Origin: Parasphingorhabdus cellanae
GTDB taxonomy: Bacteria; Pseudomonadota; Alphaproteobacteria; Sphingomonadales; Sphingomonadaceae
Assembly: GCF_017498565.1 (NCBI RefSeq)
Contig: NZ_CP071794.1
Coordinates: forward strand, 3,400,001 to 3,464,000
Length of the DNA: 64,000 bases
Direction of reading: 5' to 3'
Part shown: in pieces, positions 1-8,020 of the stretch
How positions within the stretch are numbered: the stretch's first letter is position 1
Layout of the letters: every line of letters starts with the position of its first letter
Translations under genes and position numbers: made by a program
The notes under the pieces: model-generated
What the model was told of the DNA's origin: nothing
Databases searched by the model: none
Seen by the model: the letters and a program-made list of their open reading frames with translations, nothing else

Positions 1-569
1 AGGCCGCGCGATGGAGACGATGTTGGCATGCCGCCGGAATAATGCGAGACAATCGGGTTATTGCCGACAAACATGGCTACGTCAGAATCGGTAAAGGCAT
101 TGCCACCACCCATCCACATGCCATAGCGCGCGGTCGTAAAAACCTTGGCGGGCTGATCCACGGTGACGCTGGTGTACCAGTTGCGAGAGCCGATGCCCTG
201 CGCAAAGGCGTAAGATGTCCCTAGAACAGCGCTATTCTGAAACGCATTGGTGCCGCAATAGACCGCGATGCTGTGAGGGCCGTGCTCCTCAACCATCTTT
301 TTCATCTGTGCGCCGGCCAGTGCCAAGGCGTCTGCCGTTGCAATGTCCTTGAACGTGCCGTCTTCCTGACGGATTTTGCTAGTGATCATCCGGTCTGGAA
401 GGTTGTGCATATCGGTGAGCTGACGGCCCTTGATGCAGGTATAGCCATGGAAAAGATGATCTTCTTTGTCGCCGCGCACCGCGACAACTTTGTCATCCTC
501 CACATCGATCAGCATCGCACAGCTCGCATGACAGAATCGGCAAAAGCTTCGTTTGGTTTCCACGGCCAC
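1..569 (-). CDS. Molybdopterin-dependent oxidoreductase, N-terminal part (runs off window)
   Basis: The first 189 residues are visible and the gene continues beyond base 1. Cysteines 10, 13, 17 and 45 form a C-x2-C-x3-C-x27-C pattern, the [4Fe-4S] binding site at the start of formate dehydrogenase/nitrate reductase type (DMSO reductase family) enzymes. GYTCIKG around residue 45 and a MFVGNNP segment near residue 170 fit the molybdopterin domain of that family. The start is GTG at 569, with GGAG seven bases upstream; an in-frame GTG at 563 is the alternative. No Tat signal is seen, so it is probably cytoplasmic. The substrate cannot be named from this fragment. It is divergent from the SDR gene that begins at 732. 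Confidence 0.85.
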   Translation of the reverse strand, partial: MAVETKRSFCRFCHASCAMLIDVEDDKVVAVRGDKEDHLFHGYTCIKGRQLTDMHNLPDRMITSKIRQEDGTFKDIATADALALAGAQMKKMVEEHGPHSIAVYCGTNAFQNSAVLGTSYAFAQGIGSRNWYTSVTVDQPAKVFTTARYGMWMGGGNAFTDSDVAMFVGNNPIVSHYSGGMPTSSPSRG

Positions 570-731
570 AATTTATCTCCTAATTGCTCCGATATTATCA
601 GCGACTGGGGGCAGCGCGACTGGCAAAACTGTGCAGGACGATGGTATTCGCGCAGTATCTATTCTGTGTATTGCCACGATCTGTTCCGAAGGGGCAGTAG
701 GACGCTAAACTGCTATTACAGGAGATGAATT

Positions 732-1487
732 ATGGGCCGTGTGCAGGATAAAGTGATATTGCTGACCGGAGGAGCAATGGGTCTGGGCAGGGCCGCCGCA
801 GCCCGGTTGGTGGAAGAGGGCGCACGCATTGTCATCACGGACCACAATGTCGAAGCGGGGATGAAAACGGCCCAGGCGCTTGGTGATGATGTGGAGTTTC
901 TGGAACAGGATGTGACTGACCCTGATCGCTGGGCCGAGGTCATCGCGCATATGGAATCGAAATATGGCCGACTGGATGTGTTGATTAACAATGCTGCTGT
1001 CACGGTTTTCGGTTCGATCGCTGATGTCAGCTATGAAGATTTCAAGCGCTGTTACACTGTCGATGTGGACTCTATCTTCCTCGGCTGCAAATCCGCGATG
1101 GATTTGATGAGCAAGACCGGTGGTTCGATGATCAACTTTTCATCCGCTGCAGCGATCAGTGCGAGCGCGGACCTCGTCGCCTATAATTCGGCAAAGGCGG
1201 CCCTTCCGATGCTGACGAAATCCATCGCGCTGTATTGTGCGAGGGAAAAAAACGGCGTGCGGGTCAACGCGGTGCTGCCCGGGACGATCATGACACCCAA
1301 CGTGCAAAGTGTGATCGACGGAACGCCTGATCCCGCCGCAACGGAGCAATCCTTTGCCTTGGCCCAGCCGATTGGACATATGGGCGAGCCCGATGATATT
1401 GCGCATCTGCTGGTGTATCTGGCATCCGATGAGAGTAAATTTGCAACCGGTGCAGCTTTCGCTGTGGATGGCGGCTTGAGCATATAG
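732..1487 (+). CDS. SDR family NAD(P)-dependent oxidoreductase
   Basis: A 251-residue classical short-chain dehydrogenase. It has the TGGAMGLG cofactor motif at residues 12-19, an acidic Asp37 after beta-2 that favours NAD(H), NNAA at 86-89, the catalytic Ser near 138, and Tyr151/Lys155 in a YNSAK motif. The C-terminal FATGAAFAVDGG is the usual SDR ending. An AGGAGA sequence lies eight bases before the ATG. The substrate is unknown; in sphingomonads such enzymes often act on cyclic alcohols or 3-hydroxyacyl compounds, but nothing here proves that. It is convergent with the DUF2461 gene 12 bases downstream. Confidence 0.93.
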   Translation: MGRVQDKVILLTGGAMGLGRAAAARLVEEGARIVITDHNVEAGMKTAQALGDDVEFLEQDVTDPDRWAEVIAHMESKYGRLDVLINNAAVTVFGSIADVSYEDFKRCYTVDVDSIFLGCKSAMDLMSKTGGSMINFSSAAAISASADLVAYNSAKAALPMLTKSIALYCAREKNGVRVNAVLPGTIMTPNVQSVIDGTPDPAATEQSFALAQPIGHMGEPDDIAHLLVYLASDESKFATGAAFAVDGGLSI

Positions 1488-1499
1488 GAAAAGGACGGG

Positions 1500-2156
1500 T
1501 TAAAACTCTACACCCAAAGCATCGGCAATAAAGCCCATAAGCGGCGCGACTTTTTCAAATTGCGTCTCGACCGCGTCTTCAAACTTGGCAGATGTTGCAA
1601 GCTTTTCATCCGCATCCCGAAAACTGAAAAAGCTCTTGCGCCTGAGGTCGTCGATCAGCGGATGATCAGCATCAAAGCCCTTGGGCGCACGGACCAGCTG
1701 GTCGCCGCGCAAGTCTATACCGTCAACGGCCTCTTGCCAGCGTGCGGGCTTGTCGACAATGCGTTGGCGAATATTGCGCAAGGCTTCTCCTTTTGGTCCC
1801 CAGACACCGCCGCCAAAGAAAACCTCTCCGGGGCCGAGATGGACATAAAATCCGGGCGCATGGGCATCTTTCCCCGCTGCATGGCGGAACTGGCATCCGA
1901 CATGGGTTTTGTAGGGGCTCTTGTCTTTCGAAAAGCGTGTGTCACGGTAGATGCGAAAGCGGCTGCCGCCATTGGGGCGGGGATCAACGGTAATGTGAGG
2001 GCTGATGGCAGCTACGCGGGGCACCATATTGGCGATGAAGTCGGTGACTGGATCGACGACTTCGGCTTCGTAACGCTTTTTCTGCGCCTTGAACCAGTCG
2101 CGGTCATTATTCTGTTCCAGTTCCCGCAGAAAGTCGAAAAGCTCATGGCCAATCAT
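1500..2156 (-). CDS. DUF2461 domain-containing protein (TIGR02453 family)
   Basis: A 218-residue protein of the TIGR02453/DUF2461 family, spanning the full length. The diagnostic N-terminus is present: a FDFLRELEQNN-x-R-x-WF-x3-K-x2-YE pattern at about residues 6-29. Further family motifs follow, including a RFRIYRDTRFSKDKSPYKT stretch near residue 70 and FFGGGVW near 115. The molecular function of the family is not established. GGGAG lies seven bases before the ATG. It is cytoplasmic with no signal or membrane segment, and it lies between the convergent SDR gene and the ExbD gene, with no obvious functional tie to either. Confidence 0.9.
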   Translation of the reverse strand: MIGHELFDFLRELEQNNDRDWFKAQKKRYEAEVVDPVTDFIANMVPRVAAISPHITVDPRPNGGSRFRIYRDTRFSKDKSPYKTHVGCQFRHAAGKDAHAPGFYVHLGPGEVFFGGGVWGPKGEALRNIRQRIVDKPARWQEAVDGIDLRGDQLVRAPKGFDADHPLIDDLRRKSFFSFRDADEKLATSAKFEDAVETQFEKVAPLMGFIADALGVEF

Positions 2157-2204
2157 TACAGTCTCCCTAATAGGACACCAATCTGTCAGCCCGGAGCAGG
2201 GGAG

Positions 2205-2672
2205 TCAATTTAGGCCACTATCCCATTTTTCAAATTGGCTGTTTCCGATAAATCCAATGGCTTGAACACCAGAGCGTTTGACGGTCGCGATCGTGTGGTC
2301 AAATATTTCATAGCGGGCATTGGCATCCGTTTGCATGTGAAGCTGCGGCAGGTCGGGGTCTTTGGCCATCGCCGTGAGCAGGGTTTTGAGTTCCGGTTCC
2401 GTCACAGCTTCACCATTCCAAAGGGTCACCCCTGCATTGTTTATCCGCAGCAAGTTGATCTCCGGCGGCTCACCTGATCCGGGGATCGGAGGCGGCAGAG
2501 TGACCTCGACTTTATGGGTCGCAATCGGGATAGAAAGCATCAACATAACCAACAAGACCAGAAGCACGTCAATAAGAGGTGTGATATTCAGCTGCGACAT
2601 CGGTTGGTTTTCCGAAAGGCCGATACCATGCTGGCGAAACGTTGGCCGGTGCGTGGGTCTATATGTTGGCAT
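2205..2672 (-). CDS. ExbD/TolR family biopolymer transport protein (orphan)
   Basis: 155 residues. After a short basic N-terminus, NITPLIDVLLVLLVMLML at about residues 29-46 is the single membrane helix of ExbD/TolR, with the proton-relay Asp in PLID. The remainder is the periplasmic domain. Family members normally act with ExbB and TonB (or TolQ) to energise outer-membrane receptors from the proton motive force. No exbB or tonB lies nearby, so its partners must be encoded elsewhere. GGAG stands about nine bases before the ATG. The closest candidate clients in the window are the TonB-dependent receptor at 44-46.5 kb, but that link is inference. Confidence 0.88.
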   Translation of the reverse strand: MPTYRPTHRPTFRQHGIGLSENQPMSQLNITPLIDVLLVLLVMLMLSIPIATHKVEVTLPPPIPGSGEPPEINLLRINNAGVTLWNGEAVTEPELKTLLTAMAKDPDLPQLHMQTDANARYEIFDHTIATVKRSGVQAIGFIGNSQFEKWDSGLN

Positions 2673-2792
2673 ATTCTCTCTCCCGTTTTGACTAATACTC
2701 CAATAAATTTATGTAATGTTATAACATCATATCCAATTTTCTGTACGATGCAAATTTGGTCACCGGGACCTTATTTTTTGATCTGGCATCGG

Positions 2793-3479
2793 CTATCGCG
2801 ATACCCGTCTCAGGCCGCTATGCTTTTGCAACCGGTTTTCGCTAAAGTTCTTTCCCAAGGCCGAGCCAGAGACCTTGACTTCAGAGCTTTTTACATAGGT
2901 CCGGCCATCCGGCGCTCTGGCGCAGCGCAGGTCAAGACTGAACGACTTTATTCGCGCGAGCAAATTGATCTTGAACGATTTCGGAGCGGTCAGGCGATAG
3001 CTTAATATAGCCGGATTTTCTTTGTCGATGGTGACGGTGCCGGTCAGGTTCTTGGTAAATTTTGCATCGTCTTTGTTTTCCATATTCAGCTTTGGCTTAA
3101 AGGCATAAGTCGCCGTCGCTGCGGTCTGGCTGATCAGCCGCGCATTGGCCGGAATACTCTCGAACATCGCGCTGCACCAGAAATCCTTGTCGCCGTTTTT
3201 TTCCGCTTCTGCGACCGCTTCCTTAAATTCTTTGGTCCAAGCCGATTTTGCCGGGCGGTTGACGGTAACCCGCTTGCCGACTGGGCGGGTAGGGTCAACC
3301 CGACCTGCCGCCGATATTTTCGGTGTTTGATAACTGATATCATAGGAATAGACTGGTCCGTTTGTCGGTGCTTTCATCGCTTGTTGAAGCGGTGTTTGTG
3401 CCAAGGCCGGCGCCGACAAGAGTAGGCTTGAAGAGACCAGAAGCAGCGGAAAGGTTACGGGAAGGCGATATATAGTCAC
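2793..3479 (-). CDS. Hypothetical secreted protein
   Basis: I do not recognise a family. With the GTG start at 3479 (GGAG nine bases upstream) the protein has 228 residues. It opens with a clear signal peptide: basic start, a hydrophobic LLLVSSSLLLSAPALA run, then cleavage after ALA. An upstream TTG at 3494 would add five residues. The mature part is Lys-rich and probably beta-strand-rich, with three cysteines (near residues 96, 183 and the C-terminus), so it may hold disulfides in the periplasm. It is divergent from the arsR-type gene at 3697. Role unknown. Confidence 0.7.
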   Translation of the reverse strand: MTIYRLPVTFPLLLVSSSLLLSAPALAQTPLQQAMKAPTNGPVYSYDISYQTPKISAAGRVDPTRPVGKRVTVNRPAKSAWTKEFKEAVAEAEKNGDKDFWCSAMFESIPANARLISQTAATATYAFKPKLNMENKDDAKFTKNLTGTVTIDKENPAILSYRLTAPKSFKINLLARIKSFSLDLRCARAPDGRTYVKSSEVKVSGSALGKNFSENRLQKHSGLRRVSR

Positions 3480-3646
3480 GATATAATACTCCAATTTACG
3501 CGGTAGGAATTGATCCAGTTGGATATATTATCAAGACGATACTGCCACATCATATCCGTAACCGCTGGTCGCATCTGCGTGTCGGTTGAAGCGAAAGCGC
3601 GACGAAAAAACTGATGGCCGTGACCGCTTGACTCTTTTTATATAAC

Positions 3647-3659
3647 ATTTAAGTTAAAT
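3647..3659. promoter_or_regulatory. Candidate operator: 13-bp perfect palindrome upstream of the ArsR-type gene
   Basis: ATTTAA-G-TTAAAT is a perfect inverted repeat 37 bases before the ArsR-family start, and a TTGACT -35-like hexamer lies at 3628-3633. ArsR/SmtB-family repressors usually bind AT-rich interrupted palindromes overlapping their own promoter, so autoregulation is plausible. This is inferred from position and symmetry only. Confidence 0.45.
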
Positions 3660-3696
3660 AACGAATCAGTTAATCAATGGAGCCGCGCGCGATTTT

Positions 3697-4044
3697 ATGG
3701 AACAGCTTTCCCCGATATTTGCCGCACTGGGTGACCCAACCCGCTTTGCAATTGTTGATCGCTTGCTGCGGGAGGGTGAGCTTAGCGCCGGCGAAATAGC
3801 CGACACCGCACCGATTTCATCTCCCGCTTTTTCACGCCATTTAAAGGTCCTGCGCGAGGCAGGGATGATCAAGAAACGAACGGATAAACAGCGGCGGCTT
3901 TATTCGGTGCGGCCGGAAGCGGTGCGTGAGATTTCGGCGTGGACCATCACTTATCGCGAATTTTGGGAAACCAGTCTTGATCGGTTGGAGCATGCCCTGA
4001 ACGCTGGCACTAAAGAAAAAGAGGAGAAGAACAACAATGGCTGA
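3697..4044 (+). CDS. ArsR/SmtB-type winged-helix transcriptional regulator
   Basis: 115 residues with the usual ArsR-family layout. IFAALGDPTRFAIVDRL at residues 6-22 is followed by a winged helix-turn-helix whose recognition part reads PISSPAFSRHLKVL, then a wing with KRTDKQRRLYS. There is no Cys metal site, so it resembles the SdpR-like, non-metal branch. The stop overlaps the next start by 8 bases, and the following genes encode an SRPBCC/AHSA1 protein and a YciI-like protein. This three-gene arrangement is frequent in proteobacteria. It probably represses the operon from the palindrome at 3647-3659. Confidence 0.92.
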   Translation: MEQLSPIFAALGDPTRFAIVDRLLREGELSAGEIADTAPISSPAFSRHLKVLREAGMIKKRTDKQRRLYSVRPEAVREISAWTITYREFWETSLDRLEHALNAGTKEKEEKNNNG

Positions 4045-4480
4045 CCTGGAAATGAAGCGGCATTTTACCGCACCGCCGGAAAAGGTTTTCGACTTTGTGA
4101 CGCAGCCACAGCATCTCACCAAATGGTGGGGCCCAGAAGGTATCACGCTGGCGGAGCATGTTCTTGATTTCTCAAGCCCCGGACCGTGGATGTCGATCAT
4201 GAAAAACAGTGAGGGCGGAATCCACAAAGTCACTGGAGAAATACTTATGGTTGAGCATGGCAAAAGCGTCACCTTCACATGGGCGTGGCATGACGATGAT
4301 GACAAGCGTGGGCACGAGAGCGAAGTGCGTTTCACTGTCCAAAGCGATGGTGACGGCGGCACGGATTTTACGATGCTGCACCGCAATCTGGCCGATGATG
4401 ACAGCGCGCAAAATCATGAAAGTGGATGGACTTCAAGCTTCACCAAACTTGAAAAATATGTCGATCAAGTTGCTGTTTAA
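4037..4480 (+). CDS. SRPBCC (AHSA1/ActivatorHsp90-C-like) domain protein
   Basis: 147 residues making a single START/Bet v1-like fold. FTAPPEKVFDFVTQPQHL, then KWWGPEG, open the domain, and the C-terminal GWTSSFTKLEKYV is the long closing helix. Members bind hydrophobic ligands in an internal cavity; the ligand here is unknown. Translation is coupled to the upstream ArsR gene through an 8-base overlap, with GAGGAGAA upstream of the ATG. It is cytoplasmic. Confidence 0.9.
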   Translation: MADLEMKRHFTAPPEKVFDFVTQPQHLTKWWGPEGITLAEHVLDFSSPGPWMSIMKNSEGGIHKVTGEILMVEHGKSVTFTWAWHDDDDKRGHESEVRFTVQSDGDGGTDFTMLHRNLADDDSAQNHESGWTSSFTKLEKYVDQVAV

Positions 4481-4525
4481 ATTGTAACTTAATTACCCCC
4501 CCAAACCAAAAAAAGGAGAATGAGA

Positions 4526-4834
4526 ATGCCTAAATTTATCTTTGCCTATCACGGCGGCCAAGCGCCAGAATCACCGGAAGAAGGGGCCAGGACTATGGAC
4601 CGCTGGAACACGTGGCTTGCCGACATGGGTGATGCGGTTGTTGATGGCGGTAACCCGGCTGGCCCATCCAAAACCGTTTCGGCCAAGGGCGTCGTTAATA
4701 ATGGGGGAAGTAACCCTATCTCCGGCTTTTCTCTGGTGGAGGCGCCGGATATCAATGCGGCGGTCGAATTGGCCAAGGGTTGCCCGATAATGGATCATGG
4801 CAGCGTTGAAGTCGCGCAAGCGATGGATATGTAA
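4526..4834 (+). CDS. YciI-like (YCII-related) protein
   Basis: 102 residues from ATG 4526. An ATG two codons earlier at 4520 is only one base from the GGAG and is unlikely, whereas 4526 has a seven-base spacing. The ferredoxin-like YCII fold is suggested by KFIFAYHGG at the N-terminus, a MDRWNTWLADMG helix, and a C-terminal GCPIMDHGSVEVAQAM that is typical of DGPF/YCII proteins. It is the third gene of the ArsR-SRPBCC-YciI operon. Enzymatic activity is not established for this branch. Confidence 0.85.
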   Translation: MPKFIFAYHGGQAPESPEEGARTMDRWNTWLADMGDAVVDGGNPAGPSKTVSAKGVVNNGGSNPISGFSLVEAPDINAAVELAKGCPIMDHGSVEVAQAMDM

Positions 4835-4913
4835 CTTTTCATAGTGAGGAGGGCAGGCGGCTGATGCAAAAAGCTGCTTGCCTTATTCGCCAAATTGGCG
4901 AAAGCTTTGCGCC

Positions 4914-6089
4914 ATGTCGGGGGAATTTGAAGCTGCCGGAACGGCCATTGAAGGTGCTTTGATTGCAAAAGCAGTCGAGAGCGAGGGAGGCGATGCGGCC
5001 GGAAAGAATTCGGGCAAGTGCTTGAATTGCGAAGCGCCGGTTACGGGCAGCTATTGTAACAATTGCGGACAACCGCTGCATATCCATCGTTCTATCGGCG
5101 CATTTTGGCATGATATCCTGCACGGTGTCCTACATTTTGAAGGGAAATTCTGGCGAACACTACCGCTGTTGGCCTGGAAACCGGGGGACTTGACCCGGCG
5201 TTATATTCACGGTCAGCGCGCCCGGTTTATCTCTCCCATGGCGTTGTTCTTGTTTTCGGTGTTCATGATGTTTGCGGTCTTTTCCTTCCTGGGTGATCCC
5301 TTTGCGGGCGGCAACGGATCGGAGACCAACAAAGATTTCAATACGGGCGTTGTAATGCAAACGGCCGATATCGAGCGGCAGATTTCAGAAAAGGAAGCCG
5401 AGGTGGAATCGGCGGAGGCTGCGGATCAGGCGAAATTGCAACAGGATCTGCTTGATTTGAAGAAAGGGCGCAATCTTCTGGCGACCATGACCGGGGAGGA
5501 CACGCCCTATCCTGAGGTTAAATTGGGTGACGGCGCGATTGAACTGGGTAATTTTTCCAAAGAAGAGATCGATCAATTGCAAACCGGCCTTGATGATATT
5601 CAAGAGGGCAATGTTCTGAACGATGATAGCAGCGTGACAACCGGTTCGAAGGACCTGGACAAGACGATCAGGGATGGAATCAAAGCCGTAAACGAAAATC
5701 CGGACCTGCTGCTCTACAAGCTCAAGGCCAATGGCTATAAATTTGCCTGGTTGCTGATTCCGATTTCGCTGCCTTTCGTTTGGCTGACTCTTATCGGCCG
5801 GCGCGGTTATCATTTTTACGATCACGCCGTTTTCACGACCTATTCGATCAGCTTCATGTCGTTGCTTTTCATCACTTGTGCCATTCTGGCTGCGCTTGGT
5901 GTTTCACAAGCTATATGGGTGCTATTGCTTGTCTTCTATCCGCCATTTCACATGTACCGGCAGCTTCGCCATGCCTATAAACTCTCGCGGATCGAGGCGC
6001 TACTGAGACTGTCTGCTTTGCTTGTCTTTACTGTCATCAGCATGACATTGTTTTTCGTCATTCTGTTCGCAGTTGGAATTTTGGGATAA
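4914..6089 (+). CDS. DUF3667 domain-containing membrane protein
   Basis: 391 residues from ATG 4914; an upstream in-frame ATG at 4878 would add 12. Residues about 37-60 hold a zinc-ribbon-like CLNC...YCNNCGQ pattern, followed by the DUF3667 core (WRTLPLLAWKPGDLTRRYI, then GQRARFISPMALF) leading into the first membrane helix. A long acidic, coiled-coil-prone loop (residues about 150-255, with EKEAEVESAEAADQAK) precedes three or four C-terminal membrane helices. The family has no known function. It ends three bases before the phosphatase gene at 6093, so the two are probably one operon. Confidence 0.85.
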   Translation: MSGEFEAAGTAIEGALIAKAVESEGGDAAGKNSGKCLNCEAPVTGSYCNNCGQPLHIHRSIGAFWHDILHGVLHFEGKFWRTLPLLAWKPGDLTRRYIHGQRARFISPMALFLFSVFMMFAVFSFLGDPFAGGNGSETNKDFNTGVVMQTADIERQISEKEAEVESAEAADQAKLQQDLLDLKKGRNLLATMTGEDTPYPEVKLGDGAIELGNFSKEEIDQLQTGLDDIQEGNVLNDDSSVTTGSKDLDKTIRDGIKAVNENPDLLLYKLKANGYKFAWLLIPISLPFVWLTLIGRRGYHFYDHAVFTTYSISFMSLLFITCAILAALGVSQAIWVLLLVFYPPFHMYRQLRHAYKLSRIEALLRLSALLVFTVISMTLFFVILFAVGILG

Positions 6090-6092
6090 ATT

Positions 6093-7730
6093 ATGACCAT
6101 GAAAATTGATCGTCGCCAGTTAATGGCTCTGGGTACATTTGGCCTCGGCGCAATGTCAGCACCTGCCTATGCCACCATGGCGAAAGCACGTGGATTTACG
6201 CACGGTGTGGCGAGTGGTGAGCCTTCGCAAAATTCTGTGCTGCTCTGGACCAGATTTGTTGGCGGGGGTGAGAGCAAGCTGACCGTTGAAATGGCGCAAA
6301 ATGTTGATTTCTCCGGCGCAAAAATGGTCGGCGAAGTGACGGCGTTGGCAAGCCGGGATCATATTGCGAAATTTATCGTGCCCGACCTGACGCCCGGCCA
6401 ATGGTATTTCTATCGCTTTGTTGCGCCTGACGGGTCCAAATCAATGATTGGCCGCACGCGCACTCTGCCGCAAGGGCCGACCCAGAAATTCAATCTGGGC
6501 GTGTTCGGCTGCTCCAATCTGCCATTTGGTTATTTCAATGCCTATGCCCATGCGGCTCAGCGCAGCGATCTTGATCTGGTCATGCATACCGGCGACTATC
6601 TCTATGAATATCCCGTCGGTACCTATCCTTCCGAAAAACAAATGCTGGCCGGCCGGATGATTGATCCGGGGCATGAGATTATCGAACTGGCGGATTATCG
6701 CCTGCGCTATGCCGCCTACCGCAGTGATCCTGATTTGCAGCGTGTTCACCAGCTTTACCCCATGGTTGCCATGTGGGATGACCATGAATTCACCAATGAC
6801 GCCCATATGAGCGGCGCGCAAAATCATCAGCCGAAAACCGAAGGCGACTGGGAAGTGCGCAAGCGCGTTGCCGAGCAGGTCTATCGGGAATGGATGCCGG
6901 TGCGGGATCTCGACCTGAACTTGGGACGCTGGAGCGAGTATCAGATTGGCGATCTTGCTACCCTCTTCCTGACTGAAAGCCGGATCGGCGGGCGCAGCGA
7001 GCCAGCGGATTTGGCGGCGGCTTTGCAAGGGCAAGAGGATATTCAGACCGCCTTGGAGACTTTTCGCGACAGCACTTGGCAGGACCCCGAGCGGCAAATG
7101 TTGGGCGCAGTGCAAGAGGCCTGGCTCGCTGAAGCAATGCGCAAATCACGGTCATCGGGAACGAAGTGGCAGGTTTGGGGCCAGCAATGCGTGATGGGCG
7201 AATTGCGCCTGCCGCAAGAGGCGGTCAACTGGCTGGCCGATGATGCGCCTGCCTTTGCCAAAGCGCGGGTGGCAGTAGGCGCACTGGCATCCAAAGTCGG
7301 TCTTCCGATCAATCTCGACAGCTGGGATGGTTATCCCAAGGCCCGGGAACGGGCATTGATGGGTGCGCAAGAGGCTGATGCTGATCTGATCGTGTTATCG
7401 GGTGACAGCCATAATGGCTGGGCGTTTAATCTGGAAACCAGTGGCGGCGCTGCTGGGGTGGAATTTGGCGGACACAGCGTGACCTCGCCCGGCCTGGAAT
7501 CCTATCTGTCCGGTGCAGACCCGGTGACAGCGGCGCGCGCGGTGCAGGAAACCAACGATCAGCTGCAATGGTGTGACACATCCAATCGCGGCTATATGAC
7601 GGTTTCTCTGACGCCCGAAAAAGCGATGTCGACCTGGCACTTCCTTGATACGATCAAGGCCAAGTCGACTGCGATCAAGGGCAGTGAAAGCCGGACTGTG
7701 ATGCGCGGGCAACGGTCTTTGATCGTGTAA
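6093..7730 (+). CDS. phoD: Alkaline phosphatase D family protein (PhoD-like), Tat-exported
   Basis: 545 residues. The N-terminus MTMKIDRRQLMALGTFG carries a twin-arginine motif (Arg7-Arg8) and ends in a cleavable AYA site, so export is folded via Tat. FTHGVASGEPSQNSVLLWTR begins the PhoD N-terminal domain. Metal-site motifs follow: a GCSNLPFGYFNAY block, HTGDYLYEYP, WDDHEFTND and, near the C-terminus, LSGDSHNGWAFNL. PhoD enzymes use Ca2+ and Fe3+ to cleave phosphomonoesters and diesters in the periplasm. It lies directly behind the DUF3667 gene. No Pho box was recognised upstream, since the operon promoter would lie before 4914. Confidence 0.9.
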   Translation: MTMKIDRRQLMALGTFGLGAMSAPAYATMAKARGFTHGVASGEPSQNSVLLWTRFVGGGESKLTVEMAQNVDFSGAKMVGEVTALASRDHIAKFIVPDLTPGQWYFYRFVAPDGSKSMIGRTRTLPQGPTQKFNLGVFGCSNLPFGYFNAYAHAAQRSDLDLVMHTGDYLYEYPVGTYPSEKQMLAGRMIDPGHEIIELADYRLRYAAYRSDPDLQRVHQLYPMVAMWDDHEFTNDAHMSGAQNHQPKTEGDWEVRKRVAEQVYREWMPVRDLDLNLGRWSEYQIGDLATLFLTESRIGGRSEPADLAAALQGQEDIQTALETFRDSTWQDPERQMLGAVQEAWLAEAMRKSRSSGTKWQVWGQQCVMGELRLPQEAVNWLADDAPAFAKARVAVGALASKVGLPINLDSWDGYPKARERALMGAQEADADLIVLSGDSHNGWAFNLETSGGAAGVEFGGHSVTSPGLESYLSGADPVTAARAVQETNDQLQWCDTSNRGYMTVSLTPEKAMSTWHFLDTIKAKSTAIKGSESRTVMRGQRSLIV

Positions 7731-7741
7731 ATCCTACACTC

Positions 7742-7757
7742 GCACAAAATTTTGTGC
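7742..7757. repeat. 16-bp perfect palindrome after the phosphatase gene
   Basis: GCACAAAA-TTTTGTGC begins 12 bases after the phoD-type stop codon and overlaps the left arm of the first palindromic repeat by four bases. It has no loop, so it is more likely a protein-binding site or chance symmetry than a terminator. Confidence 0.4.
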
Positions 7758-7901
7758 CCCCGCGCAGGCGGGGGCCTATCTCCTGATCATAAAACGAAGG
7801 CCAACAGAATGGGGAAGCGATGAGGCGAGATATCATGACGACAATATCTGTGGCGTTTTACCGCGCGCTTGGGAGATAGGCTCCCGCCTGCGCGGGAGCA
7901 C
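7754..7901. repeat. REP-like inverted pair, family 1
   Basis: Two 30-base units face each other at 7754-7783 and 7872-7901. Each is itself a hairpin (eight-base GC stem, GCAG or CTGC loop) followed by a CCTATCTCC tail. The units differ at only two positions and these are paired in the stem (C:G in one, T:A in the other), so the hairpin is preserved. The layout resembles REP/BIME elements in the 3' region of the phosphatase gene. The roughly 88 bases between the units hold no gene. Confidence 0.75.
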
Positions 7902-8020
7902 AAGGAATGGGAATAGAGTTTTCAGCCGCTCCCATAAATTGTCCTGAACCTCTCGACATTCCTATCAAAGTTGCGCAAAGCAGCGGTTCCGTAAAACGAA
8001 ACACCGGAATGTAAGAAACC

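Noticed and set aside
7742..7757. GCACAAAATTTTGTGC as a Rho-independent terminator
   Set aside because: A palindrome without loop or T tract does not terminate; it may be a binding site at most.
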